From the NCBI RefSeq assembly GCF_000004195.4, contig NC_030678.2, positions 83,674,904 through 83,738,903 of the forward strand: 64,000 nucleotides of DNA, given 5' to 3'. The notes below the pieces were generated by a model. That model did not search any database, had not been told where the DNA came from, and worked only from the letters and a program-made list of their open reading frames with translations. The DNA is from Xenopus tropicalis. Its lineage: Eukaryota > Chordata > Amphibia > Anura > Pipidae. The first letter of the stretch is position 1; each line of letters starts with the position of its first letter. The translations under genes were made by a program, and so were the position numbers. Of this stretch, positions 10,019 to 25,000 are shown one piece after another.

Positions 10019-13000
10019 CTGAAACAAAGGCACAGAAAGTTACATTTGTAAATAAAAGAAAGTGTACCCTGCATCTCCCACGTCACATACAGTCATTCCA
10101 AAGTTCCCCAAGAAAACCACGTAGCGTTCAGACCCAACCAAAGTAAATATCAGTTTATAACTTAGTACCTCAAAAGGGGTCCATATAAAGTGAAGGGATA
10201 CACTGCACCACTCATTTGTGGTTATTATGGCAATATAGTTGCTAGAATATTTGTGCTTCCCTTATACCAGGGATCCCCAACCTTTTGTACTCGTGAGCCA
10301 CACTCAGATGTAAAAAGCGTTAGTGAGCCAAACAAGCATGAAAAAAAGTTCTTTGGGGATGCCAAATAAGGGCAGTGATTGGCTATTTGGTAGCCCCATG
10401 TGGATTGCTGGCTTGCAGGAGGCTCTACTTGGAGTAAAACTGTGTCTCTGTGATTCCAAAACTTGTCTCCAAGCCAGAGATTTAAAAATGGGCACCTACT
10501 TTGAGGCCCCTGGGAGCAACATGTTACTCATGAGCTACTGGTTGTGGATCACTGCTTTATACACTTTGTCAGATTTTATTGGATGACTTGCTGGAAAGTT
10601 ATGTTATGCACAACAACGTATTTACCGTTCAATCTGACTAAATCATAGCAGTATTAGCACACTCATATGCGATAACTTTATAGGGCAATGTCATACAGCT
10701 GTTGAGATTTATAATAATAAAAGTTAAGTTTTAACACTTTCCAGCCAGTCATCCAACATAATCTGACATAAATCATATAAAGGAAGCCCAAACATCACAG
10801 CAACTATATTGCCATAATAACCACAAATGAGTGGTGCAGTATATCCCTTCACTTTATATATACCCCTTTTGAGGTACTAAGTTATAAACAAAATGCTACA
10901 TATGGAGGCCAGAGAAATGATTTACAAAGAACTGTGGTCCAATACTTTTAGCTTAGATTGCTGTAACTTGACTGTAGAAATACAAATATTGAAGTTTTGC
11001 TTTGTGAAATCAATTTGGGGGAACACAGGGGTTTTCCACCTTCCTCTAAGACACTTGTGGGAGCAGATTTGCAAGCAACTTCACACACTGTCAATATAAG
11101 CATGAGGGGGAAAAAAATGGAAAACAGAAACAAAATACATGAGGGAGGGGGCATTATAGGGAAATCATTTTAAAGAAAAATATGAATTTAAAGGTGACCA
11201 TTGACATACCTGTGCTTCCAGGCAATGGAACAGTAGTGGTGAAGTAAACCTTTTCCACCTTAGCAGCTTGTTGCTGTCAAAGACAAAAATAAAAAAAGCA
11301 TTTAAGTGACTGAAGTATTCTACTGGCTGTGAGGCTGAGATTATATTATCAGTAGGGAACTGAAGAACAGCATTAAAGAACTAAATGTTTTATCTAAGCT
11401 AATTTAGGATTAGTTAAGGCTTTAATGATGAAATATACACATATAGTTTGGACTTATGGCAAACATTGTGTATCTTGCAAGGGATTAACTGGACCTGGTT
11501 GTGAATACTGCCATTGACTATATCAGAAATCCACTAGACACTGCAATGTAAGTTTTTGTGCCAAAATACACTTCTACTGGTGGTGTCAGGCGGGTTTCCA
11601 TTATAGTCAATACAGCATGGATGGCTGAGTTTGGGCATTTCTCAACCACTGTTTTTCCTCTATCCCAGCCATAAGACTAAGAGAAGCCCCATGAATTTGA
11701 ATTATGGCAGGTAGGAGTATAACCTCACTTTATGCTCCAATTCCTAACAGAACAATAGCTACTCTTAAGGTCCCCATACACGGGCCGATTGTAGCTGCCG
11801 ATATTGGTCCCTTGGACCGATTCGGCAGCTTATCGGCCCATGTAGGGGCAGAAACGAGGGGCCCCGTAGGTGGGGATATCGGGTGAAGATCCGCTCGCTT
11901 GGCGACAAGTGAGCGGATCTGCCCGTGTATTGGCAAGCTTTACAATACCTACATCCACACCTCTAACCCGAAGGCTTCCAACCAATCCAATCTTACAGAA
12001 CTGAAAATATAAACGGCTAATTTACAACCAAAAGCATTGTGGGCAACTTGCGCTTTTCCCTTCAGTGAGTTGCGTGTAAAACCACTTCATTAAAAGGTAC
12101 TTGCGTCAAAAACAACATGCTGCATTGAGGGAAAACAACATGGAGATCGAAATTAAAAATCCCAAAATAAGCCCAATAGTTTATGTTAAGATTATACCAT
12201 TACATTGAACAACTAATGAAGCATTAAAGGAAACCTATACCCCCCAAAAAAGTAGGCCTCTATATAAATAAACCATTTTCACACAGACCATCACTAAATG
12301 GTGATTTAAAAGGGCAATATTTACTGACATATATATATTCCAGTTTGGCAAAATTCTTTAATAGGTCACTTAACATAATATAAACTGTTAGTTAAGTATT
12401 TATTCTGGGGTATAATTTTCCTTTAAAGGACATATAAACCCCCCACACACAAAAATTTAATCAGTGAACAGCCTCTTTGAAATTTTTAAATACCCGCCAT
12501 TCTGGTTGTTCAAAGGTTAATAGAAAGGCAGCAGCATCCCCTTAATCACTTAGATTTCCTTCTCCTCCTCTAACCCATTCGGCCCCCTCCCTCAGGAATT
12601 TACTTTGACTGATGGCTTGTGGGCATGCTCAGTTTTTCTCAGCTCAGATTACTAAATAAACTCTCCAGTCAAGCAGCCAGTGAAGAGATGGCACTGCTGG
12701 TTCCCACTGAAACATTGCTGTCTGCTCCTATTTTTCCTTCTAACCTCTTCTCCTGAGATCAGCTTTACCATTACAGTGCTCAAACAAAGCAGAACTTTTT
12801 ATCAAAGGAAGTTTTGCATGTATGCTGTGATTTAAATGTAACTGATGATGTGTCAGGGGGAAAATGCTATTTGTTTTAGGAAAATATGATGGTTCTGGCA
12901 AACTAAGGGGATGTATGCAGTATAAATGCTGCCATTTGGGTGGGGGGAGATGTGCCCAACTTATATAAATTATAGGAAAATGTAGGCTTTACATGTCACG

Positions 13001-16000
13001 TTGGTCATCATTCACCAGGTCAAAAAAAGTGCTGTAGGCGAGTGGAGGGGGTTGTAATAGGGATCTCTAAATGAGCACCTGGACTACAAGGCCCACAACC
13101 TAGTGCAGCCAGCAGGAAACACTGTTGGGAGGAACACAAAGACCTTACCAAACAAACAAGATTTTCTCTTAAAAAACTATGCCCAAAAAATGGGCAAAGC
13201 AACATGGTGGTGCTAAGACCAAGTTTATGAAGTATGAAAGAGAAGAGAGTGAGAGCCTGTGTAAATGAAATGAAAGAATGCAGAGAACTTTTATATGGAT
13301 TAGAAGAAAACAGTTACTTTCTGTTGTCCCTGCAGCCCATCTTTATACAAATACACACATAGATGGTTAGATACTCACAGGCTGCTCCTGGCTTTGGGTG
13401 GCTCCATTTAAAATCCACTGAAAGTTTTGCTCAGCCATCACTAAACTTGGTTGCAAGAGAGCAGCATTGGGTGTTGGGGTGATGGTTATAGCAGGGCTAT
13501 TGGTCAGCACTGCGTTAGCACTGGGCATTGCAGATTGCACTAATGTTGGCATGGATGTTTCAGAAGTAGACACCACAGGAAGAGAATGACCTGCCACAAC
13601 AGCCAGTCCCTCTACCAACGGCTGGGTTGCCTGTGGGGTGAGAAGGCAGTCTTGGCTGGTAGTGTACGGAGTCACCCCATTAGCAGAATGCAAATCCAGT
13701 GATTGCCTTGCCTCCAGTGTCACCGGAGGAGTTGGTTTGGTTCCACACTCTGTTGTCGTTGGTTGTAAGTGTGCTGCATTGGATGTAGGGGCACATGTTT
13801 TCTCCATAGGGGGCTCAACATTTACAGGTGGAGTAACCAGAGGAATAGACAGAGATGTAGGATCAGTTGAGCTAGTCTCTGCTGCAGCTGGTGTTTCTGA
13901 GCTTGTGGCCCATGTTTTCAGCAGTGCATCCACTAAAACAAATAATTGGATCATATTAAATCAGATTTTACATTTGCAGAAGAATATTTTTGTCTTTTGC
14001 CAACATATTACAAAGAAATGACAAAGAAAATCTGCCTAAATTCCGACTCAACCCCAACTTTTCAGTTTCTGTTCAAAGAAAGACAGTTTACAGGCACTTT
14101 TGTGAATTTGTCTTAAAACAACATTTAAATGACATATTAACAGCATTTTTTCCCAACATTTCCAAAATGGAATAAAGCTCAGTGTAACTCTGTAACATCA
14201 ATTCTAAGATCTTCTGTTTTGCTTTGTTTCACACAGTCTTCATTTCACACCTCTTGTAGGGGCACCATTGGGGGCTCATTAACATATGAGTGGCAATTAA
14301 CAGCCTATTGTCAGGGGACAAGTTTCTGTCGAACCCTGGAATAACAGGCGCAAAAAGCCTCATTAACATTTTATAAACAAGTAAAACACTAATTAAGCAA
14401 AAAAAAAAGTGTAATTTATACAATCTTGTATATAAAAGTTTTTACCACACATTGGCATTATTATGCTAATTTTAGTTTAATGTATGAGGCAATGATAAAG
14501 TTTTAAATATATATGTTTAATAAATCTTTATTTAAAGGAGAAGTAAAGCCTCCCAGGCAAATTCTTAGTTTTAGCAGTAGTGCACCCTCTTTAATCACTT
14601 TACTGTCTGTTGAAAAGACAAATTCACAAAAGTGGAAATGGAGGTTTGTGAATAAGGTGGAAAATCCAACAAATCTATCTCCACATTATTTTCTCTCACA
14701 ATCACCACTTTTTGTAAATTCCCCCCATAGTGTCTTTTTATTTTGTCAGAACATACAAGATCAAGTAAGTTGAAACTTGTGCTATGTGTTGGAAGACAAC
14801 AAACCAGAGTGCCCATAACTGGCTGCTATTTTTGAAGACAGAACCTTTTGTTGAAACGTTTTTGGAAATGTTTTCTGTGAGCTGATTTTCTGGAAAGCAA
14901 AGTGGATTTTCCTACAGCAACCCCTATTAATGGCTTTATGAATACAAGGCCAGTACTGGCTATGAAAAGGGTGTTGCTATGGGTTAGAATTTTTTTTCTC
15001 TGAAAAATCTTATAAACAAAACATGAGGATAAGGACACAATTCTCAGATTTGTCTGATGAAAAATATTTTGATGGGAGACAGTCCCACCTCCCAACTGGG
15101 AGTGCAGTGTATTTGCACTTTTTATTTTATATAATTTTTGGTAATCTTTTGGGCAAATTGTCTTCTCACACTTCATTAACAGGCCTCCACATTTTGCAAT
15201 GCAAATGTATCTATCTAGACACAGTTAAACATATCTTAATATCTTACAACTTTAAAAGATTCAGGGTTGTCTGTCAGGGCAAAGGTTATAGCCCTCCATA
15301 GACTGGAGGCACATTAGTTTATGTTACCTTTTTGCTGAGTGGAATCAGTATCTTGTGTATTTTCTGGGCTCTGAAACATTGACTCAAAGAGATTTTGTGG
15401 TAACATCTGGCCAAGAGATTGTCCAGGACTCTGAAGAAGCCAAAACCATACCATATCAGTTAAAAACCACCCAAGGAAAGCCTTGTACTCAAATATGTCA
15501 AAATGTTATGTATATTTTTTGTGCGCTTGTAAAAGTTTTGCACTCAGGAAAGATGGTTCAAAACCATTCACACTCTCACTTTGTCAAAGTAGAAAGTTGA
15601 AACTGAATACAAAGGCAGTCTTTTATAGGAGAACGCCCATACAGGGCATATGCACAGAGCTGCCATATAATTCCTAGTATACTTAAAGGAACAGTAACAC
15701 TAAATTTTTTTAATACTTAATTCCCCCCCAAAACAGTTATAATGAAAGGTATGGCATCCTTCCCCTTGGATTTTTTTTTTTTTTTTTTTTAAATCTTCAG
15801 CTTTAATTTAACTTGAAAAGTGCCCCATAGACGATCGCAGCTTGAATTCCTCAAACCTGACACAGCTGACTTCCAGTTCAGCCCACAGAGGAATTCAAGC
15901 TGCCATTGCCTTTTTTGCTTTCTCCTATGGGGCATTTTGCAAGTCAAATTCAGGCTAAAGATTTAAAAAAATCTAAGGGGAAGTAAGTATACATACATAC

Positions 16001-19000
16001 ATACATATATATATATATTCATCCTTGAGAAAGGTCCTAATAAGGACCGAAACGTTGGTTTTAACAATATATCTACAATAAAAAAAATTTGATAAAACAT
16101 TGAAGGGTGTGCTGGCCACAGATGATTATTTTCTATACAGACATAATTTTGGCTAGCACCCCGCAGAATATTGAGATTTGGATTGATATATATCTCACAG
16201 GAATGGGCTGTAGTAGTGCAGGTCAAGTGCTGGTCTGTTTAATGCACAGTTCTGGATATCGGTAAAGGAACTCCCTGTCACTAGCTGTAGCCTCTCAAGA
16301 GAGTATCTGGGAGAAACAAAAGTGTAAAGAAACAAAAGAGGATAGAAAGATTGCTACTTACTCCATCTACATTTTCCCGCAATTCAGAATCACTTGATAA
16401 AGACCTTACATCGCTGAGGCAGAACCAGTGATTTGTATCCTTTATAAATTAGAACAAAGACAATTGTTATTCTCAAAAGTGAAAAGATTCAAACAATTAT
16501 TTTATCCTAACCATTTTATACATTATAGGTAAAATACAGTTTATTTATGCAACTTGCAACTTAACAGCTGCAACTTTTTTGTTGCAGCTATTAATGCAAC
16601 TGGCCATGGGAATCCTGAAATTATTGTCATGTTCATGGTGGCAGGAGTTCCAAGGTTTCCCCAAGTCAATAAGCACACTGGCTCACAATTCATCAAAGCA
16701 GGCTGGATGGACAAAATGCTGCTTAGCATTATCTTTAATGAATGACGTCAATACACAAAGTTTAGCCACTATGAACTTTTTATGGAAAAGTAGCAGTAAT
16801 AACATATTTGGTCTGTGGACTACTGCGTGAAAGTATGACATACTTGCATGGACAGGAAAATGAAGACGCGGACAGGTGCAATTTGGTCATGTGCACTTTA
16901 CATTTACTTCTATGTAAAACACTGAATAATTGGGAAGTTTTTTTTTTAAATTACATACACACACACCTTAAAATATAGCTTGCAATTTTTTTGTCTGTTT
17001 TATTTATTAATGTCTATGTATGCTGATAGTGAGCAAATATTTTTTTTTACCACATCTAAGTTTATACATAATTAAATGTGCTTGGTTGGAAGAATGTGTG
17101 GGCAAAGTGTGCAGGCGCACGAGGGGATCTGTGTGCATGTTGGAATGAATAAAGTATGTGAGGGGGTAAAATTACACTGCCATAGCACTTATTATGGTAA
17201 TCAATGAACAGCCTCTTTGAAATCTTTCAATACCTGCCACGCTGGTTGTCCAGAGGTTAATAGTAAGGCTGCAGCATCCCCTCAATCACCTAGATTTGCT
17301 TCTCCTCCTGTAACCCACTCGGTCCCCTCCTTCAGAAATTTGCTTTGGCTGTTGGCTTGTGGGCATGCTCAGTTGTTCTAAGCTCAGGTTACTAAACACG
17401 CCCCCAGTCTAGCAGCCAGTAAAGAGATGGCATTGCCATAGAAACTCAGCTCTAGCTGTCTGCTTTAGTTTTTTTTAACTCAGCTTTACCATTACAGTGC
17501 TCAAACAAAGCAGAACTTTTATCAAAGACAGTTTTGCCTGTGTGAGCCTGTATTCTTGATAAAATGTATGCTGAATAAGAGTTTGTGTGTGTGTGTAGGC
17601 TGTTTTCAGATTTAAATGTATCCAATTATGTTTCAGAGGAAAAATGGCCACCAGGTGAAAGCTGCTATTTGGTTTAGGAAAATGTGATGGTGCTGGCAAA
17701 CGGCGGGGATATATGCAGTACAAATGATGCCATTTGGGTGGGGGAAACGTGCCCAACTGATATACATTGTAGGCAAATGTAGGCTTTACATGTCCTTTAA
17801 GAACAAATCATTAGTTTCAAGGTGCAACTCATGGAAGTGGTAGATGCCTCTGTATTTGTGTGTGCATGGGTTCCTCTGTTTGTAGGTGACTACATGTATC
17901 GGTTAATGCATATGGGTGTATAAAAACCTAAAAGGGTATATCACGGAAACACAGTTTTTTGAGTGAATAAGTGCATATATGTATCTGTGAATGGGTGCAT
18001 GGGTACCTGCAAAACTATGTCATAGGACTCCTTTTTCCCCCTCAAGCAAATTGGGAGAAAGGATTCAGACTATTCTTTTCTTAAGTTGAATAGAAATTAG
18101 TAATTTTCACTAGGTTTTTTTTTTAATGAGTTGTTGCCATTGTTATTGCTTTGTAAAGAAAATATTGGAGCATGACTATGTCTGCAATATTACGGAGAAT
18201 TAAGCGTGTATGTACCTGCTGGATTACAGAAGATTGTGTGCATATATGTGCATTATGTAAAAGATGGGACCCTAAATGAGAGCTAAATGAGAAAGGTTTA
18301 ATGACGATTGTTATACCTCGCATGATGTGTGGTTTGGTAATGATTCCTCCAAACCAGTAATGTCATGACCTTTCATATGACTCTTCAAACTATACTGGGT
18401 GCTGAATGTCTTCTCACAGCCATCACTGGTACATAAAAATGGTTTTTCTCCTAGTAGTTGGAAACAAGGGAATAAGAATGTGTTACTATGGGTGCAAAAA
18501 TGTTATAAAATAAGAACTAGACATTCAGAGCCCAATTTGCCAATTCAGCAAGAAGATCAATTACAGATGTGGCACCAAACACAAACTGACCTTTACTGGC
18601 CCAGGATGCTCTGTACTTTTGCAAGCAGGTGGGATAGTAACCTGCTTATTTGCCCTATTCTGTGAAGGAAAGCCCTGTCCCTCCTACTGTATGTACCCAT
18701 CACAGCATTTTTTTTTTCATGATCCCAGCTGATTTTTACAGCCACACGCAGAGAATGTAACTCTAAAGAAATATACCCTAATCCTGTGAGTCTTGTTCTT
18801 CATAATGTAGAAGTGATACTGTGGAACGGTGTGTGTAGAATTGGTATTTTGTTATAGGTATGCCTATACAGCTTTTACAGGTACATCAGTAATATCATGA
18901 TGCCAGTGTAAAGTAAATCTTAATTTAACAGAAGCTATATGCTTCCAACCAAAGCCTATAACAAACAGATCTATTTTATTAATTTCTTATGGAGTGTGGA

Positions 19001-22000
19001 GACTAGGCTGCGTCTCACAGACTCCAGCCCCACGCAATATAGGATAAAGTCCTGATTTGCCCAATTACCTTTTACTTTCCACTGCATGCCCTCCCTATTT
19101 ATGTGTTTCTAGGTAACATCAGACAGGAAATAAAGAGAGTTCTAGATACCAGTGAATTTGTGCATTTACTACCCAGTGCAAGAGGTAGCACAACAAATAA
19201 GAGCTAAATTCAGGACATGCTTGAGGAGGGTAGTGCGCGAGGAACCTCATATGGACAGTGTGGCAAATCTTGGGTTTCAATATTATATGTCATAAAAGAA
19301 AATATAATTACCTTTCGTTAGTTTTAATCACAGCAGGTATTTTCATGTAAATTAGAAAAATGTTGTGTAAATCTATAACCTAATCGCTGGGAGCAGTAAT
19401 TGCTTATTATCAAAAGTGACAAACATTGCCAATCCCTGATTATATTCTTCCCTTCTGTGTAACACACCCACAAATGCTGTTTTCTATACCTGTATGCTTC
19501 CTGGCATGCGTTTTAAGGTGATGACTTGCAGCAAATGCCTTTCCACAGCCATCATGATCACACCTGCACAGACAGAGTAAATTACAAGAAACAACCTGAA
19601 TTTAAAAACACAGAAAGTAAATATAGAATGGCACATTACATTAACCCCTTGGCTGCTACAGACTGTAAATGATATGTCAGCGGCTGTAAACGACATGACT
19701 GCTTATCATGTAGGATTGATGTTTCTGTAGACACCCCCTTGTCAGACAACTGTTGGTCAGAAACACTGACTGCCATGATTGCAAAGCAAATAGCAGGGAG
19801 TGATTCTGAATGTATTATCACCTGCCCCAGGAGCTATTTACTAATGCAGCGCCTCTGCATGTTCAGCAAATAATACTAAAATATACCCTATAATCTCGAT
19901 TACAGCTGCATAAATGACAATAGCAGCCCATGGAAAACACAGTTATAGAGATATTCAGCAAATTAGAATTGTGTGCCTGTTGTGATGTGAATCACATGTT
20001 TATGATAAATTTACAAATGATTATGTATCATAACAAAAAATGATCAGAATATATTGGTCACTCTGCTAAACAAGTTGTGCAAACCAACAATGCAACTTCT
20101 TTGCCAGAACTCCATGATAACTGCATCCGCCATAAACATGTGCAAAATACTGAGACTATAAAGATCATGGCGAGTTAGAGGGTTGGCTGCGCTTTTCCCC
20201 TGTGATGTAGAGGGTGGCATGTGGGCAGGGCATAGGTGCTCTGACATTTTGTGTGATACTGAGTGCCCATAGATGATGCAACATGCATCCTTTACCAAAT
20301 ACATGGAGAGATCTGCGCCTTGGCCTTTATGCACCAAAGTGGGAGCAAAGGCAAAGTGAAATATGACGCCTGCAAAACCCCAATGGCACATGGGGCTTAT
20401 ACTCTACCAGGGTATTTCAGAAGCCAAAACCACCACTGCTGTGTGTCTCACTTAAACAGGAAGTGCATGACAGCATGCTGAAATACACAAGTGCAGAAGT
20501 TGCCCATGTGATACAGTACCAGTTCTACTAGCCCCTTCCCACCAATCTTATTTAACATTAAAAATGGCTTTGAATATTTCCAGTTCAATTCCATACTAAT
20601 ATATTATTAGAAGTATTCGTTCCTTCAACTGTCCTTACTGGCACAAAGTTACAAAAGAAAACAAAAAACAAGCAGTCTAAAGAAATGAGACCAACCTAAA
20701 TGGTTTCTCCCTGGTGTGGGTGCGAATGTGCTTCCGCAGATCACTATGGGTGGTAAAGAATTTACTGCAGCCTTCTGTTACACAGTTAAAGGTTTCCCCT
20801 GTGTGAAGCCTTTGGTGTGCTCTTAACCTGCAAAAAAAAAAAATAAATAGTGGACCTCTTCAGATTAGTTTAGCAAACCAGAAATAAATGGTACATGGTA
20901 GCATTAGCATGACTTATATCCCTTCAGATATCACAATATATTGTATTTAGGGCACTTTAGTTTTAGGCTACTGTCATATGTCGGCCTTGGTGCAGATACG
21001 CAGAGTGGATCTTGGTAACAAAATGCATACTCACACACAATACAGTACCAAAATCTGCTCAATGTGCCTGCAACCGGGCCAACGCAGTGGCTCCTGATAT
21101 AGTCACACATGTAGGGTGAGGCAAGCATAGGGGCCTGCGTTTATCAACAGACCAAGAATCACCCTGGTCTGGCGGTAGCCTTAGTGATGGAGACATATAT
21201 GTGTTATATTTCCACCTAACCCTGGGCAAATTTGCAGCTGGACTGTAACCCATGGTAACCAATCAAATTTTTGTTATCATCATTCTGCCTGTAGCTGGCT
21301 AAAAAAGTATTATCACTTGTTAGTTGCTATAGGTTATTGCCCAGTGTCCCACTGTATGGAATTCATTATACTTTGATGTATCCCAAGTTATTACAAAATA
21401 CTAGCTAATTCTCCCTCTTTCTACACACCATATGGTTAAGAATTATAATATAAAGTAAGCTTGTTGTTTTAATTTTGTTCCTAACATATTATCACTTATC
21501 AACCAAACTACATCTATATACCATGAAATGAAGATCTGCATATATGTATAAAATTGTATACTAAGAATATACATTTGCATATTTTACAAACTTTTTTAAA
21601 CACGTGTGCTTAATATTGTAACAGCACACACAACAATTTTCAATTTCACTGAAAGTCTCTTTCCACTTTACATCAGGATGTTCTTGTCTGACCAGCTGAA
21701 TCAGTTGCTCATTAGCAATGACAGCTACAAACCCCACCCAGGCCAGCATGTGTACAGAATATCTCTCCTAGCTTTTAATATTCCAGGCACAGAGTTGTCT
21801 CAGCAAGACAAGCCATGCCCCCTGTTTCCTGAGACAGAACAAGAGCCACAAAAAGGCCACTAAGCACACAGACCGCTTAACTAACTGGTTACACAAAAGA
21901 TTTGTGCTTAAAATATCTCCAAAGTAGGCATATAATGTTTACTAAAGCTTTTTACACAGTTACAATGGACAAACATTTTGTGTTAAACTACTGAGCAAGC

Positions 22001-25000
22001 CTTTGGTTTTGGCAAGCAAAGCATTCTCACCTGTACAGGGTGTTAAAAGCTTTCTCACATCCTTGCACATCACACTCAAATGGCTTTTCCTTAGTGTGCA
22101 CGCGGACATGGATTTTCAGGCTATAAGATGTAAGAAATGCCTTCCCACAGCCTGATTGGTTGCAGACAAAGGTGTATTCTCCACGATGAGTCTTCTGGTG
22201 AGTCCGCAGGTTTCCAGCTGTACTATATGTCCGTGGACAACCTTCAAATGTACATTGGTATCTCTTCACCTGTAACAAAAACAAAGAAAGATGCAAAAGA
22301 TCAGCCTCTGCCTAAATTCAGGGTGTTATGTTACAGGGGGCAGTATACACCCTTTTTTCAACATCAGTTCAACTTTGTGTATATTATTTTTTTTTACTCA
22401 TATAGAGCACCACAACAGGATTTTTTTTGTTTTAAAACAAAACAAAAACAAACAAAACCTTCATTTGAAAAAAAGGGCTGTGTCCTGAACAGCAGCAGCT
22501 ATACAGGTCACAGCCCTTTCTTTCAAATAAAGGCTTTTAAAGATCCTAAGATCCTGTTTATAAGTAAAATGGCCTTAATGCACCAGTGGAAAATAGCCAT
22601 TGTGCAATATGCACAATCTAATCACAATGTTTTTGTATGCTACACTGTCAAATGTTGTAACAGGGGGTAGAAGCAGCATGATACAGTTTACATATAAAAT
22701 AAAATTACGCTAAACTGCTACCCCCACTCTCAATTGTCTGTGTGATGCTGTTTTGCTGGGTGGTCTGTGCAACAGGAGTATATCACAGACTGCTTCATGT
22801 AATCACATGCTGCTTCCTTTCATCTACTCTAAAACATTCAAACTTTTCAGTCATGTGAGCTACAGCCATATTTAATTCAGAATTCCATTAGCACATAAGA
22901 AAAAAAAATACTAATCACAGGTGAAAATCCTAGCATGGAAGCTTTAGTAGGAATGGGTATGCTTTGCCAGAAACAAACACTCTAATGTGCATAATAAGCA
23001 GCTGTGTATAATAAGAAAATTGATAAGTAATGGGTTAGCGACTACCCCGGATTGCTGCAAATAATGTGATTTCAAGTAATTTGAATAAGCAGGCAACGTT
23101 GGCTGTTTGATCGCCAGCGGGAGAAGAAATTTCCCGCCAAAAGATGAGATGCCCCATCTGACACTGCCCTTTGGAATTGTCATGCTCCTACTTCTACTAG
23201 GGTGTGTTCAAATCCTCTTTACTCGCCGACTGAAATGGCTCCCATATGCACCAGTTAAAAAACATACTGGGGCTTATTTATCTAAGTGGGCAAATTTACA
23301 CTTGGACAGCAACCATAGTAACCAGAGATAACCTTTTTTTTTTTTAGTCAGCCACAGGTAGAACAATGAAAGCAATATATTGTTTGGTTTCCATGGGACG
23401 CTACTTAAGGGGTGTGGGTAACTACATCTTAAGAAGGTAATTCATACTAAAAAACAGCAGACATTAACAGATCCCATGAGCAGACAGATGTGAAGCAAAG
23501 ATTTAATTTATCACAAAACATAAGGTTAAAAAAAAAAAAAAAAAAAAAGACATGCATTTTATGCACAGGCTTACCTTAATCATAGGCTATGATTACATTT
23601 ATCTGTGCACAACACAAGTAAGGGTATTATTGTACCTTATAAAGTAAACTTTTCCTATATATATGACTGCTTGTGCAATGCTGCTTTTTGGTATCATTAA
23701 AGGAACAGTAACACCAAAAAATTTAAGTTTTTTAATGTAATTAAAATATAATGTACTGCTGCCCTGCACTGGTAAAAGTTGTGTGTTTGCTACAGTAACA
23801 CTACTATAGTTTATATAAATAACCTGCTGTGTAGCCACGGGGGCAGCCATTCAAGATGGAGAAAAGGCACAGGTTACATAGCAGATAACAGATAAGCTTG
23901 GTAGAATACAATAGTATTTTATCTGTTACCTGCTATGTGCCTGTGCCTTTTCTCCTATGAATGGCTGCCCCCATGGCTACACAGCTTTGTTTATATAAAC
24001 TTTCTGAGGCAAATACACCAGTTGCAGCAATGCAGGGCAGCAGTACATTATATTCTAATTACTTTTATACACTTTCATTTTTTGGTGTTACTGTTCCTTT
24101 AACAACCTATGGCAAACAACAGGGATTTTTTAGTGAGGGTGGCATACTATTCCAATATCTAGCTATGCTGAAGTGCACCCTCATCAAGTGACACAAAACA
24201 ACATTCTACAAAGGTTAATTAGAACTGATATTGACCACATGTTCCTTTTATTGTTAACAATGATTGTTCTGAATACACCTTCAGTCCACCTGCAATACCC
24301 TTTAATCAGCCCATACAGATGAAAAACTCTGGCATATCATTAATATGTTCCCCTCCCAACACACCCTTTAGTTGTCACTCTTACATAACAGTGACAAACT
24401 TTTTTTTACATAATGATTTGTTTGATGGCTATGTAAGATTTGTTCTGGAGTACAAGCTATTAAAAGTGAGCTTAAGGGAAGGTTAAAAGAAAACAAATGA
24501 GCACTGATAATGTAAACATTATTATGAAGGTACAATGTGCAAAAACTGTAGCAGAAGAGCACCAAATAGCCCACATAGTATAATTTATTCCAGTTCCCTT
24601 ATTTATTCATACTGAAATACTTTACATTAGGGTTTGCAGTTGTACCTTCAATTTTTTTTTCCTCAGTACTCTTTATTTTTCCACTTTGTTCAAGCTGTGT
24701 GGAGGCCTCTGCCACTGAAGGAGCTGCCTGACCAATAATTATATGACTAATGCCAACTGAAGCCTGTGTCCATCCATAAAGAAAAACGTAGTGCAAGTTC
24801 CTGGCATAATGTTGCTAGAGCTTTTAGGGGGAAAGTTTGATTAGATTCCGTTGAATATTGAAACTGAGCCAAAAATGTTGCCTTTGACAGTAATCCGTGT
24901 AGGTTTGATTGGAATAAACCAGGGTTATGGCATACAAGACAATTTAGCAGCTTTGGTAATCTATATGAGGACTGCAGTGGTTAATACACCTTAGAGCTAA

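Noticed and set aside
9795..10022. Plus-strand ORF opposite the last MTF1 exon
   Set aside because: It is the antisense shadow of a well-supported exon.
16300..16440. CRISPR array or bacterial genes anywhere in the window
   Set aside because: The gene structure, introns and repeats are vertebrate. No regularly spaced direct repeats of CRISPR type were seen; the tandem arrays have no unique spacers.
17475..17756. 93-codon ORF similar to one at 35403-35774
   Set aside because: The shared peptide reflects two copies of the same miniature transposon in opposite orientation, not a gene family.
20044..20391. 115-codon ORF in an MTF1 intron
   Set aside because: It lies in dispersed repeat-like sequence. 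His/Met/Cys-rich, no motif.
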